Source: Vibrio penaeicida
GTDB lineage: Bacteria; Pseudomonadota; Gammaproteobacteria; Enterobacterales; Vibrionaceae
Direction of reading: 5' to 3'
Assembly: GCF_002933855.1 (NCBI RefSeq)
Contig: NZ_BFAQ01000047.1
Coordinates: forward strand, 86,691 to 150,690
Length of the DNA stretch: 64,000 bases
The first letter of the stretch is position 1, and every line of letters starts with the position of its first letter. Under the pieces are notes generated by a model, which had not been told where the DNA came from, made no database searches, and saw only the letters and a program-made list of their open reading frames with translations. The translations under genes were made by a program, and so were the position numbers. Below, one piece after another: positions 41,358 to 49,941 of the stretch.

Positions 41358-41849
41358 AACGTATCCTCTTACAATTAATGAGGGTATGTTACTCTTCTGG
41401 TGCCTTTAAAACCATAGAATTTCAGTTTGTTGGTGTTAAATTATTGGCTTCAACGAGTTCATGGAATAGTGTTTTGTAACGATATATTCATCGTATTTAT
41501 GTGATGTTTGTCACGTGTGGGTGAATGGAAATGTCGATTTATCGGGTCGTAAAATAAGGTCGTATTGCCCAATTGAGTAATTTGTAAGAAGATTCGAGAA
41601 ATCGGAATCATTTGCAATAGTGTCACTTTAAATAAAGTTCTATTGCCCGGTATTCGGGTAAATCAAATGAGCGAATATTTATCGATCTCGCTCTTTATGA
41701 ATTTACTCCTAGCAAATCACAAATTTCGTGAATAGTTGCTTATATATTCCTCAATCTGTTGAGATTTTAAAAATATAGAACATAATACTATAAGTCGCTC
41801 ATGCTCAAGTTTGAGTGTACTTAAACATATAAAATAGATGAGCCCTAAC
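41358..41849. other. Long gene-free region upstream of luxT
   Basis: About 490 bp, AT-rich. It contains a good CRP-like palindrome (41500-41515) and two similar 21- to 22-bp direct repeats ending TATTGCCC (41550-41570 and 41627-41648). A regulatory leader for luxT, for the divergent yfcZ-type gene, or for a small RNA is possible; no ORF seen. Confidence 0.5.
41500..41515. promoter_or_regulatory. CRP-like site
   Basis: TGTGATGTTTGTCACG: half-sites TGTGA and TCACG with the correct 6-bp spacer, matching TGTGAnnnnnnTCACA at 9 of 10 positions. Confidence 0.65.
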
Positions 41850-42311
41850 ATGCCAAAGCGTAGTAAAGAAGATACCGAAATCACCATTCAAAAGATTATG
41901 GATGCAGTTGTAGACCAACTAATTACATTGGGCTACGACAAAATGTCTTACACCACTTTGAGTCAACAAACAGGCGTCTCTCGTACAGGTATCAGTCACC
42001 ACTTCCCTAAGAAAACGGATTTCACAGCAGCACTAGATGGGCGAATCTTTAAGATGTTCGTAACACACCTAGTTCTGGATGAAGGGGTTGAGAGTTTTAA
42101 ATCCAGCTGGGTTAAAGCCCTTGATAATGCAGAGTTCTTAGCCATTCTTAGATTGCTATTCCACCATGTCGTGACATCAGAAAATGCGCACGAATTCGCT
42201 AGAGCTGGAATAGAGCGTTTATATAAGATGGTAGAAGATAACTACGGTGAATCTGCTCGTGAAGATCTGGATGTGTTGTTTGGAAAAAGCTTAGTTCGTA
42301 TGGCAGGCTAA
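41850..42311 (+). CDS. luxT: TetR-family regulator LuxT
   Basis: A 153-residue regulator from the ATG at 41850, chosen because LuxT is known to begin MPKRSKEDTEIT; an ATG at 41838 adds four codons. The helix-turn-helix is within MSYTTLSQQTGVSRTGISHHFPKKTDF (about 37-63), so conserved in my memory of V. harveyi LuxT that the name is likely. In vibrios LuxT (SwrT in V. parahaemolyticus) acts in quorum-sensing-linked control, including the qrr1 gene and GNAT/siderophore or motility genes. The unusually long leader suggests complex control. Confidence 0.8.
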   Translation: MPKRSKEDTEITIQKIMDAVVDQLITLGYDKMSYTTLSQQTGVSRTGISHHFPKKTDFTAALDGRIFKMFVTHLVLDEGVESFKSSWVKALDNAEFLAILRLLFHHVVTSENAHEFARAGIERLYKMVEDNYGESAREDLDVLFGKSLVRMAG

Positions 42312-42334
42312 AACTAAACAGTATCTTGAAGGGA

Positions 42335-42360
42335 AACCAGCCAATTGGCTGGTTTTTTTG
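42335..42360 (+). terminator. Rho-independent terminator after luxT
   Basis: Perfect palindrome AACCAGCCAATTGGCTGGTT (42335-42354) followed by a T run to 42359. Confidence 0.9.
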
Positions 42361-42400
42361 TTTCAGTGCTCAGGTTATGTATTTACATCAGGTAATGTGG

Positions 42401-43549
42401 TTACATAGCCGCCGCGAAAATAGAAGAAATCTCATCGTGTGTTGCTTGCTTGGGGTTAGTAAACCCGCAAGCATCTTTCAGGGCGTTTTCTGCAAGTAAA
42501 GGAATGTCTTCGGACTTTGCCCCCAAATCTTCTAACCCTGCCGGAATACCAACATCTTTAGACAATTGCTTTATGGCACTCAGTGCGGCTTCTGCACCTT
42601 GCTCATCGGTTAAACCCGTTACATTTACCCCCATTGCAGCCGCAATATCTTTTAATCGAGCAGGGCATACCTGAGCATTATATTTCTGCACGTGTGGTAG
42701 CAATACGGCGTTACATACTCCGTGTGGTAGGTCGTAAAATCCACCAAGTTGATGTGCCATGGCATGAACGTAACCCAGTGAAGCATTGTTAAATGCCATA
42801 CCAGCCATAAATTGGGCGTATGCCATTTGCTCACGGGCTTCTATATCTTCACCTTTATTGACCGCCGTTCTTAGGTGCGCTTGAATGAGTTCAATCGCCT
42901 TAATTGCAACTGCATCGGTGATTGGGGTAGCAGCGGTAGAAACATATGCTTCTATGGCATGGGTTAATGCATCCATTCCTGTTGCAGCGGTAAGCGAAGC
43001 GGGTTTAGCAAGCATCAGCTCAGGATCGTTAACGGATATAAGCGGGGTAGTATGCTTATCTACAATCGCCATTTTAATATGACGTTTTTCATCCGTAATG
43101 ATGCAGAAGCGTGTCATCTCAGAAGCCGTACCAGCCGTTGTGTTGATGGCAATAAGTGGCACCTGAGGTTTCTCTGATCGGTCTACACCTTCATAATCGG
43201 CAATTTTCCCACCATTAGCCGCAACAAGTGCGATACCTTTAGCGCAGTCATGGGGCGAGCCGCCGCCTAAAGAGATAACAAAGTCACACCCATTTTCTAC
43301 CAATAATTCTAAACCTTCATTTACGTTAGAAATCGTAGGATTCGGTTGGGTTCCATCAAAAACAACCGTCGCAATTGCCCTCTCTGCAAGTAAATCGTTT
43401 ACTTGTTTTACGACTCCGATTTGGTTTAACACCTTATCCGAGACTATTAACCCCTTTTTAAAACCTTGCGATTGAATGCTATCGACGGCTTGAATTAAGC
43501 AACCCGCGCCCATTAGATTGACCGTAGGGATGTAAAATGCGCTTGTCAT
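42401..43549 (-). CDS. yiaY: Iron-containing alcohol dehydrogenase (YiaY type)
   Basis: Type III, Fe-dependent NAD(P) alcohol dehydrogenase interconverting alcohols and aldehydes. The ATG at 43549 (GGAGAGTCTGAA upstream) gives 382 residues; the longer frame to 43669 has no site. SLGGGSPHDCAKGIAL is the cofactor loop; NTTAGTASEMTRFCIIT, ATGMDALTHAIEAYVS and GYVHAMAHQLGGFYDLPHG carry the iron-binding Asp/His ligands. Identity to E. coli YiaY looks high throughout. Stands alone. Confidence 0.93.
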   Translation of the reverse strand: MTSAFYIPTVNLMGAGCLIQAVDSIQSQGFKKGLIVSDKVLNQIGVVKQVNDLLAERAIATVVFDGTQPNPTISNVNEGLELLVENGCDFVISLGGGSPHDCAKGIALVAANGGKIADYEGVDRSEKPQVPLIAINTTAGTASEMTRFCIITDEKRHIKMAIVDKHTTPLISVNDPELMLAKPASLTAATGMDALTHAIEAYVSTAATPITDAVAIKAIELIQAHLRTAVNKGEDIEAREQMAYAQFMAGMAFNNASLGYVHAMAHQLGGFYDLPHGVCNAVLLPHVQKYNAQVCPARLKDIAAAMGVNVTGLTDEQGAEAALSAIKQLSKDVGIPAGLEDLGAKSEDIPLLAENALKDACGFTNPKQATHDEISSIFAAAM

Positions 43550-43757
43550 TTCAGACTCTCCATTATTGTTATACATTGCTTCATCGCCTCTCTTTTGTGT
43601 TAGGAGAGGTCGTTTCGGTATATGCTCACTTTGCTTATGAAATTGATTTGGTTTGTTGATCTGAAACAACGATTAACATCTATTGCTATCGTTTTCATAT
43701 TTATGTGATATACGTCGTATAGGTGGTTTAATGAAGAGGAAGAGGGGAGAAGAAAAA

Positions 43758-43783
43758 CAAAAAAGCCGGCGAATTCACCGGCT
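43758..43783 (-). terminator. Rho-independent terminator of cheV
   Basis: AGCCGG (43764-43769) pairs with CCGGCT (43778-43783); on the minus strand it is followed by TTTTTTGTTTTT. Confidence 0.85.
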
Positions 43784-43805
43784 GACAATTGATTTGAGTT
43801 TATGG

Positions 43806-44711
43806 TTACGCTGCGCTAACTGATTCCTCAATTTGCTTCGCACCTCTGAGCATTGCTTGTACGAGCTCGGTCGCATCAAACTTTGTTAGGGCTTCGTGGG
43901 CTCCTACTTGATGTGCTCGATCTACGCAAATCTCGCTTGATAGTGAGGTGTGAAGAATCCTATATGATCGGCTCAAAGCGGTATCGTTTTGAACCTCAAA
44001 AGCAAGTTCATAACCATCCAGTCCGGGCATTTCGATATCACTGACTAAAATATCGATCGGCTTGTGGTTAGCGGCATCGTCTTTCATTAAGTTCAATGCA
44101 TCTATCCCGTTTTTACACACTTGATAAGGGATGTTGATGCTGTCCAGTGCATCCGATAGTTGTTTTCGCGCAATGCTAGAGTCGTCGACCAGAAGAATAC
44201 TAAGAGGTTTAAGGCGCTCGCGCTCTACGTCGGTTAGAATCGGAATACGCTGGCTATCATGTTCTGGGTATATTTTGGAAAGCAAAAGCTCGACATCCAG
44301 CATTTGAACTATTTTGTCTTTATGGCGAGTGATACCTGTTACGAACACGTTGTCGCCTACGGTATCAGGGGCAGATTCTATCGAACGCCAATCACACTCA
44401 ATGATTTTTTCTATATCGCGCACCATAAAAGCAACAATAGTACGTAAGCAGTCTGTAACAATTAAGTAGCTGTTCTCGTATTCTTCACGTGCAATAGGGC
44501 GAAATCCAATTGCTGCTGCCATATCAATTACGGGTACCGTCAATTCTCGAATTGGGATAGTTCCGACGACATGAGGGTGAGAGTAGGGGATTTGCGTGGT
44601 TTGAGCATAAGGAACAATTTCCCGAACTTTCAATGTGCCGATGGCAAAGCTCTGCTGAATTGTTAGCTTAAACATCAGCATTCCTTGAGACTGATTGGCT
44701 TTGCTTTTCAT
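43806..44711 (-). CDS. cheV: Chemotaxis coupling protein CheV (CheW-receiver)
   Basis: Links chemoreceptors to CheA and acts as a phosphate sink. The CheW-like domain (about 10-160; FAIGTLKVREIVPY, GTIPIRELTVPVIDMAAAIG) is joined to a receiver domain (about 170-295) with acidic pocket LLVDDSS and phospho-acceptor Asp225 (DILVSDIEMPG), plus HTS and KFD near the end. 301 residues. A third of the sensory proteins in the window (this, the chemoreceptor at 14135) belong to chemotaxis, but they are far apart and not an operon. Confidence 0.95.
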   Translation of the reverse strand: MKSKANQSQGMLMFKLTIQQSFAIGTLKVREIVPYAQTTQIPYSHPHVVGTIPIRELTVPVIDMAAAIGFRPIAREEYENSYLIVTDCLRTIVAFMVRDIEKIIECDWRSIESAPDTVGDNVFVTGITRHKDKIVQMLDVELLLSKIYPEHDSQRIPILTDVERERLKPLSILLVDDSSIARKQLSDALDSINIPYQVCKNGIDALNLMKDDAANHKPIDILVSDIEMPGLDGYELAFEVQNDTALSRSYRILHTSLSSEICVDRAHQVGAHEALTKFDATELVQAMLRGAKQIEESVSAA

Positions 44712-44938
44712 AAATAAATCCGCATAAGTAAACTCACTTTCATTTTACAATCAATCTGCCCCTTTGGCTCACTTTTAGATCAATTAAAGTGAATCTATTT
44801 GTTTCGTTTGCGGCTCAATCGATATTTACGAATGGATGTGTATGATTTTGTTAGAGTTATATTTCATACCATTCAAACGATGCAGACAAACTATGTTTGA
44901 GTTACAATTCGGGCCTTTCAAACACAGAGGGTACCCCT

Positions 44939-45217
44939 ATGGCAAGAACGGCTGCAGCCTTACATATTTTGGTTAAGCATAAAGAACAAGCAGAAGATAT
45001 TGTTAACCAGCTTAAGAAAGGCGCTAAATTTCAAACGCTTGCTAAGAAACATTCCTCTTGCCCGTCTGGAAAGAAAGGCGGCGACCTAGGTGAGTTTAAG
45101 AAAGGTCAAATGGTTCCTCAGTTTGATAAAGCCGTATTTAGTGGGGAAGTGTTAAAACCTATGGTGGTGAAAACTAAGTTCGGTTGGCATGTGATTAAAG
45201 TGCTATACCGCACCTAA
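44939..45217 (+). CDS. ppiC: Parvulin-type peptidyl-prolyl cis-trans isomerase
   Basis: A 92-residue cytoplasmic rotamase of the PpiC family: HILVKHKEQAEDI near the start, FQTLAKKHSSCPSGKKGGDLGEFKKGQMVPQFDKAVF in the middle, and FGWHVIKVLYRT at the end are the parvulin core. The ATG at 44939 follows GAGGGTACCCCT; the open frame to 44897 is not needed. It lacks a signal peptide, unlike SurA/PpiD. Stands alone. Confidence 0.95.
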   Translation: MARTAAALHILVKHKEQAEDIVNQLKKGAKFQTLAKKHSSCPSGKKGGDLGEFKKGQMVPQFDKAVFSGEVLKPMVVKTKFGWHVIKVLYRT

Positions 45218-45221
45218 TGTT

Positions 45222-45247
45222 AAAGGTCAGGCAATGCCTGACCTTTT
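45222..45247. terminator. Bidirectional terminator between ppiC and dctM
   Basis: AAGGTCAGGC/GCCTGACCTT stem (45223-45232, 45236-45245) with TTTT on the plus side and AAA on the other; it serves ppiC and probably the leftward TRAP operon. Confidence 0.8.
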
Positions 45248-45268
45248 CGTTTTGTTTGCGTTTTTGGT

Positions 45269-46624
45269 TTAGTACCCGTAAGCGATTCCAGGGAGCCACG
45301 TTACGATTTGCTGGAAGTTAAACACAATGGCAAGTGCGGTAACTTGAAGCAAAATGAACGGAATCACCCCTTTGTATATATCCCCAATAGTTACGCCATC
45401 TGGCGCGACTCCCTTCATATAAAAAAGTGCGAACCCCACGGGTGGCGTTAGAAATGATGTTTGTAAGCATACAGCAAAAAGCACGGTAAACCAGATCAGG
45501 TCAAACCCGAGAGCAGAAACCACCGGAGAAACCAGTGGAAGCACAATCAATGTGATTTCTATCCAATCCAGAAAGAACCCTAACAAGAAAACAGCAATTA
45601 AAATGGCAATAATAATGCCGCTTGGTGCCAAATCTAAATTCGTTAACGCACCCTCTATTAATTCATCGCCTCCCAACCCCCTAAGTACTAAAGAAAATGC
45701 TGTCGCCCCAACGAAAAGAGCAAATATGAACGCGGTGGTTTTGGTTGTTTCTTCTCCGACTTCCTTTAATACCGTTTTACTCAGCGCGCCTTTAGACCAA
45801 GCGAGAAGAGTAGCGCCTGCCGCACCCACACCAGAGGCTTCTGTAGGGGTTGCGATGCCAAAAAATATTGACCCAAGAACAGCGACGATAAGCCCAGCAG
45901 GTGCGAGAACCGCTCGAAATACTTGTAAAATAACAAGAACGGATACGGGTTCAGCGGTGTCAGATAACGGCGCTTTGCTTGGTGAGACTAACCCTGTGAA
46001 AACGATGTAGCCCACATAAAGACCAGCTAGCAGCAGACCAGGGAAAAGAGCGCCAAGGAACAGATCACCAACGGAAAGACCAATTCGATCGCCCATCATG
46101 ACCAGCATAATACTTGGGGGTATCAATATGCCTAACGTTCCTGTGGCGCAAACTGTTCCACATGCGAGTGATTTACTGTAACCCTGCTTTAGCATCAGAG
46201 GTATACCAAGAACAGACAGCAAAACAACAGCAGCCCCTATGATTCCTGTTGATGCCGCAAGTAGTAAGCCAACGATGGTGACGGTTATGGCTAATCCACC
46301 TCTAACTCTGCCGAACAGCCGAACGAGATTCGTCATTAAATCTTGCGCGACACCAGAGCGATCGAGCATTAACCCCATATAGATGAACATTGGGAGCGCG
46401 ACCAACACCCAGTTATTCATGGTGTCCCATATTCTAGGGATGACGATAGAAACATATTGCCAGTCAATACCTATCCACGTGTCTGCCCATGTGTCTAAAC
46501 CAAGAGCTATGGCGGAGAATAAAATGGATACGCCACCAAGGATCCATGCGACTGGAAAACCAGTAAAAAGCAGTAATATAAAAGTGGCGAACATACCAAT
46601 TGCTAAAATTTCATTAATTTCCAT
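45269..46624 (-). CDS. dctM: TRAP transporter large permease (DctM type)
   Basis: Twelve-segment hydrophobic subunit of a Na+-driven tripartite importer. The ATG at 46624 has GGAG at good distance and gives 451 residues; upstream codons at 46636 would lengthen it by four. Landmarks are FPVAWILGGVSILFS, PRIWDTMNNWVLVALPMFIYMG, GTVCATGTLGILIPPSIMLVMMGD and QTSFLTPPVGFALFYMKG. It overlaps the end of dctQ by 11 bp, so the two are translationally coupled. Last in the dctP-dctQ-dctM operon. Confidence 0.9.
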   Translation of the reverse strand: MEINEILAIGMFATFILLLFTGFPVAWILGGVSILFSAIALGLDTWADTWIGIDWQYVSIVIPRIWDTMNNWVLVALPMFIYMGLMLDRSGVAQDLMTNLVRLFGRVRGGLAITVTIVGLLLAASTGIIGAAVVLLSVLGIPLMLKQGYSKSLACGTVCATGTLGILIPPSIMLVMMGDRIGLSVGDLFLGALFPGLLLAGLYVGYIVFTGLVSPSKAPLSDTAEPVSVLVILQVFRAVLAPAGLIVAVLGSIFFGIATPTEASGVGAAGATLLAWSKGALSKTVLKEVGEETTKTTAFIFALFVGATAFSLVLRGLGGDELIEGALTNLDLAPSGIIIAILIAVFLLGFFLDWIEITLIVLPLVSPVVSALGFDLIWFTVLFAVCLQTSFLTPPVGFALFYMKGVAPDGVTIGDIYKGVIPFILLQVTALAIVFNFQQIVTWLPGIAYGY

Positions 46625-47201
46625 TCTCATCTCCATTCTGGGTGAATCTTCCGGAAATTAAAGCCGTGAGGATACGAGACAATCGAGAGATTACAGCGAT
46701 AGTAAGAAAGGCGAATCCAACGAAAAGAATGGACTTAATAAACCAGCGATAAGGAAGCCCGCCAGGGGCAGAAGAAACTTCACTCAATTGCCAAGAATAC
46801 GCAATAAAGGGGAGTGAATAATTTAAAACGATCAGTATAAATGGCACCAGAAGCGTGGTGATGCCGATCAACTCTACCCAGCATTTTGTTTTTATAGAAA
46901 AGTGGTCGTACAGGATGTCTACTCTAACGTGGGAATCAGTAATAAAGCAGTAGCTAAGTCCTAATAACCAGCCAGCAGAGTACAGGTGCCACTGTAATTC
47001 TTCAAATTCAACCCGGCCCTCGCCAATCAAGTAGCGCATCAAAACGTTTATAACGATGATCGACATTAGGAGTGGCCAAATCCAAATCATGTAATCATTC
47101 ACTTTACCTATGATCTTATCCAGAGCCACAGACAAGCTCGTTTCTGGAAGCTGGCTAAGCAGTGCCTTTTTATTGGACTCTGGGAGAGATATGGAGCTCA
47201 T
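46614..47201 (-). CDS. dctQ: TRAP transporter small permease (DctQ type)
   Basis: A 195-residue membrane subunit that joins DctM. Four hydrophobic segments are visible (for example IWPLLMSIIVINVLMRYLIG, YSAGWLLGLSYCFI, IGITTLLVPFILIVLNYSL, ILFVGFAFLTIAVI), with the DctQ pattern EELQWHLYSAGW. RBS AGGACG upstream. It lies between dctP and dctM, separated from dctP by a hairpin. Confidence 0.88.
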   Translation of the reverse strand: MSSISLPESNKKALLSQLPETSLSVALDKIIGKVNDYMIWIWPLLMSIIVINVLMRYLIGEGRVEFEELQWHLYSAGWLLGLSYCFITDSHVRVDILYDHFSIKTKCWVELIGITTLLVPFILIVLNYSLPFIAYSWQLSEVSSAPGGLPYRWFIKSILFVGFAFLTIAVISRLSRILTALISGRFTQNGDENGN

Positions 47202-47221
47202 ATTCGGCGTCCTCTGAGAAG

Positions 47222-47243
47222 AGTGGCGTCTAATGACGCCACT
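47222..47243 (-). other. Intercistronic hairpin between dctP and dctQ
   Basis: AGTGGCGTC/GACGCCACT stem (47222-47230, 47235-47243), no T run. Such hairpins after binding-protein genes usually protect the upstream mRNA and lower downstream expression. Confidence 0.6.
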
Positions 47244-47267
47244 AAATAATGGGTGTTCTGGTTGATT

Positions 47268-48347
47268 TTAGTAATTGTTAGGTAAGTAAGCTTTTGACTT
47301 CCAAATATCGTATTCTTCAGCAAAAGCCTGTTGAGACTGGTAGATTTCTTTAAAGTCTGCGTCTTTAGCTGAAATTTCATTCATGACTTCATCAGTCAGC
47401 GATTTAAGCTGACCCAGAATTTCGTTGGGTAACTGACGAGCGGTTACATTTTTGGCTTCAAACCCTTTAATTACCGCACCTTGAAGGGCCTCTCCGCGTG
47501 TAAGCGCTCGGAAAGTGCCTGCGGTACATGCCATATCAATCATGGCGCGCTGGCCATCAGATAGGGACTTCCAAGTTTCAGTATTCACAACTAAATGTGA
47601 GGCTGTGAAGGTTTGGTGCCAACCGGGGAAATAATTGTTCTTGGCTATTTTGTCAAAGCCCATCATTTGGTCGATGGCCGGCATTGAAAATTCGCTGGCG
47701 TCGATGGCACCTTTTTCTAACGCTGGGAAAATTTCTCCACCTGGTAATACGGTGACCGATGCTCCCGCTTTTTGCATCACTTTTCCGCCGAGCCCAGCAA
47801 AACGAATTTTCAGCCCTTCTATATCTTTTAGAGATGTAAGTTCTTTCTTGAACCAACCTGCCGTCTCAGGACCAATAACCGAACACAAAACCGGGTGAAT
47901 GTTGTGTTTCGCATACAGTTTTTCTGCTAACGCTTTGCCTTCTCCATCGTACCACCAAGAAGCGTAAGCCCAGGGTTCCATTCCAAACGGAACAGCAGCA
48001 AATAAAGCGGCAGCAGGGATTTTTCCTTGGTCGTAACCTAACCACGTGTAACCTGCGTTGAGCTGCTTATTTTTAACGGCTTCGGTAATTCCGAATGGGG
48101 GAACCAACTTTCCAGGTTCGTAAATCTTGAATTGGATGTTGCCATTGCTGGCTTTCTTAATTTGCTCAGATACGTATTTAATTGGGTCGCCTAATGCGGG
48201 CAGATGTGTGCCAAATACGGCTTGAACTTTCCAGCGCACCTTATCTTCTGCGTTGGCTGGCATACTTGCAATTGCTGCGGCAGAGATTGCAACCGCTATT
48301 CCGGTTTTGATAACAGCAGCTCTTTTAGTAGATGGTTTCGTTTTCAT
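47268..48347 (-). CDS. dctP: TRAP transporter periplasmic solute-binding protein (DctP type)
   Basis: Extracytoplasmic receptor of 359 residues. The ATG at 48347 follows AAGGTGTTTATC and starts a signal peptide ending NA near residue 32; the frame open to 48506 overlaps the lipase gene and is not coding. Segments FKIYEPGKLVPPF, LGYDQGKIPAA, PAIDQMMGFDKIAKNNYFPGWHQ and a C-terminal helix point to the COG4663 branch, members of which bind 2-oxo acids or lactate. The substrate here is inferred only. It heads the TRAP operon and lies 98 bp after the lipase stop. Confidence 0.85.
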   Translation of the reverse strand: MKTKPSTKRAAVIKTGIAVAISAAAIASMPANAEDKVRWKVQAVFGTHLPALGDPIKYVSEQIKKASNGNIQFKIYEPGKLVPPFGITEAVKNKQLNAGYTWLGYDQGKIPAAALFAAVPFGMEPWAYASWWYDGEGKALAEKLYAKHNIHPVLCSVIGPETAGWFKKELTSLKDIEGLKIRFAGLGGKVMQKAGASVTVLPGGEIFPALEKGAIDASEFSMPAIDQMMGFDKIAKNNYFPGWHQTFTASHLVVNTETWKSLSDGQRAMIDMACTAGTFRALTRGEALQGAVIKGFEAKNVTARQLPNEILGQLKSLTDEVMNEISAKDADFKEIYQSQQAFAEEYDIWKSKAYLPNNY

Positions 48348-48445
48348 GATAAACACCTTATTTTTAACTAAGACAGACAATTTCTGTTGGGAGATAGTTG
48401 ATGTAATGATTTTATAGAGCGTTACGCGCTGGTTAATAAGCGCGG

Positions 48446-49477
48446 TTAAAACCCTAAGTCGGCTAGCAAGCTTGGCAGTGAATTGATTGCAAAGTTGGTT
48501 TGCCAAAACAGAACATCGAGGGTGTCATCTGTCCAATCGATGTAGAATGCGGCTGTAAAGTTATTTATGTCATTGTCAATCGCGTTGTGATCATTCGTAT
48601 CGACGCGGAAGATGGGTTGAGAAAGAAACATCAACTCTTCTTTGAGAGGTGTGGTGAAGTGGCGTGTTAATCCATTATTAACCAGAAACAAAGGAGTGAA
48701 ACGTGAAGCAGACAAGTAGTGAATATCACCATATTGCTTTGATGTAGGACCAAGAGTGTCGGCATCTTGTTGATAGTCTAGGTCTGATACAAATTCACCT
48801 TCTAAATTGAAATTTGTAATTTGGCTGGCGTTTGTTTGCCATTGATTAGATGGTTTTCCTTGAGCAGTATGTTCGGATTTAATTTCATTTAATACTGCAT
48901 TGGCAAGACCTGAAGCATCGAAAGCTGTCGCAGGATCCCCAGTTGTAATTGCTGCCGCTGTTGCCAAACCTCCACCAAGGCTATGACCGGTGTAATGTAT
49001 TTGGTAACCAGAATATTGATTTTTGATTTCAATCGACTTTTCTATGGCCATTGCATACTGAGCAGGGACCATATCCTGCACCATAATGCCATTAGTTACC
49101 CAGTCAGATGTGCCTAGTTCGCTGCCACGAAACGCAACAATAACTTTATTGGCGTTTTGATAAATCCCCGCATAGAAGCCTGAATCATAGTCAATAACGT
49201 TCTCCACTCTTGTCCAACCGCGTGGAGAGCCGTTTGCCGTGTGTACAACCTCAGCAAATTCTAAATAGTCCAACGCTTCGGCTGCCTGATTAATTGATGG
49301 GGGCTGGTGGGTTTTGTAGGTAGTACCGGTTGAATTGGCTGTGTCTGTGTAATTGGGTACCAGTACCGATTCGATGTACGCGCCTACATTACTCGCTTCT
49401 TTTTGCGTTAGGGCGTAAGTTTGGGTCGATACAAGACCAAAACACAGCAACGTCGCAACGTTATGTTTCAGTTTCAT
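48446..49477 (-). CDS. Secreted lipase, class 3 family
   Basis: A 343-residue triacylglycerol lipase-like serine hydrolase. The ATG at 49477 (AAGGAA seven bases before) starts a signal peptide (MKLKHNVATLLCFGLVSTQTYA). The nucleophile is Ser166 in GHSLGGG, the pentapeptide of lipase 3 proteins. The catalytic Asp and His are not certain; FNLEGEFVSDLD and TRHFTTP in the second half are likely sites. It stands upstream of the TRAP operon on the same strand, but 98 bp and an intact leader separate them. Esterase activity on lipids is inferred. Confidence 0.82.
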   Translation of the reverse strand: MKLKHNVATLLCFGLVSTQTYALTQKEASNVGAYIESVLVPNYTDTANSTGTTYKTHQPPSINQAAEALDYLEFAEVVHTANGSPRGWTRVENVIDYDSGFYAGIYQNANKVIVAFRGSELGTSDWVTNGIMVQDMVPAQYAMAIEKSIEIKNQYSGYQIHYTGHSLGGGLATAAAITTGDPATAFDASGLANAVLNEIKSEHTAQGKPSNQWQTNASQITNFNLEGEFVSDLDYQQDADTLGPTSKQYGDIHYLSASRFTPLFLVNNGLTRHFTTPLKEELMFLSQPIFRVDTNDHNAIDNDINNFTAAFYIDWTDDTLDVLFWQTNFAINSLPSLLADLGF

Positions 49478-49941
49478 GCTCATTTCCTTAAGTCTTTTAG
49501 TTGTTTCCATTCTTAGTGATTTTCATTCCAAAAGTGGTAGGTGTTGGATGTATTATGATAATCACAATTACTATATTGAGACTATTGGTCTCAATATGAT
49601 TAGGCTAGTGTGTTTGAAGCTCATGTTCAATAAAATTTTGAACACTCAACGTGCGAATGGGCTGAAAAAAGCAAGGCGTAATGGTGAGAAGAGTTTCGTT
49701 ACTGTAGGAAATATAAAGGAAATAGTGGGATATACGCGGCGAGATTGCTTGTTACAGTTCATTAACATTAATGGTTAATACTGTGGATTATGTCTCATTT
49801 TCTATGTGGGTATACATTATAAAAAGTGAGGATTCTGAAGAGAGTGTATATCAACAGTGACATAGGTTTTTGATATGCCGTAGAAGTATATTGGTAAGTA
49901 ATATCAATATATTACGTAAGATCCTTTCTCCACACCTTGTG
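49478..49941. other. Gene-free stretch between lipase and histidine kinase
   Basis: About 460 bp. It holds a strong hairpin (49573-49597) 96 bp upstream of the lipase start and low-complexity AT-rich sequence. An open frame at 49476-49778 has no ribosome-binding site or recognisable product. A second hairpin (49935-49954, CCTTGT/ACAAGG then TTTTT) looks like a plus-strand terminator overlapping the kinase stop. Confidence 0.5.
49573..49597. promoter_or_regulatory. Perfect 10-bp inverted repeat upstream of the lipase gene
   Basis: ATATTGAGAC (49573-49582) and GTCTCAATAT (49588-49597) with a five-base centre; possibly an operator. No T run. Confidence 0.55.

Noticed and set aside
43700..43716. 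Possible CRP site (TGTGATATACGTCGTA) upstream of yiaY
   Set aside because: The second half-site (TCGTA) is poor and there is no supporting context.
47653..47898. Open frames antisense to or overlapping dctP
   Set aside because: They lie within a well-supported gene and have no independent signals.
49476..49778. A 100-codon open frame on the plus strand upstream of the kinase gene
   Set aside because: It has no ribosome-binding site, no recognisable domain, and a composition like the surrounding AT-rich non-coding DNA; it also overlaps the lipase start region.
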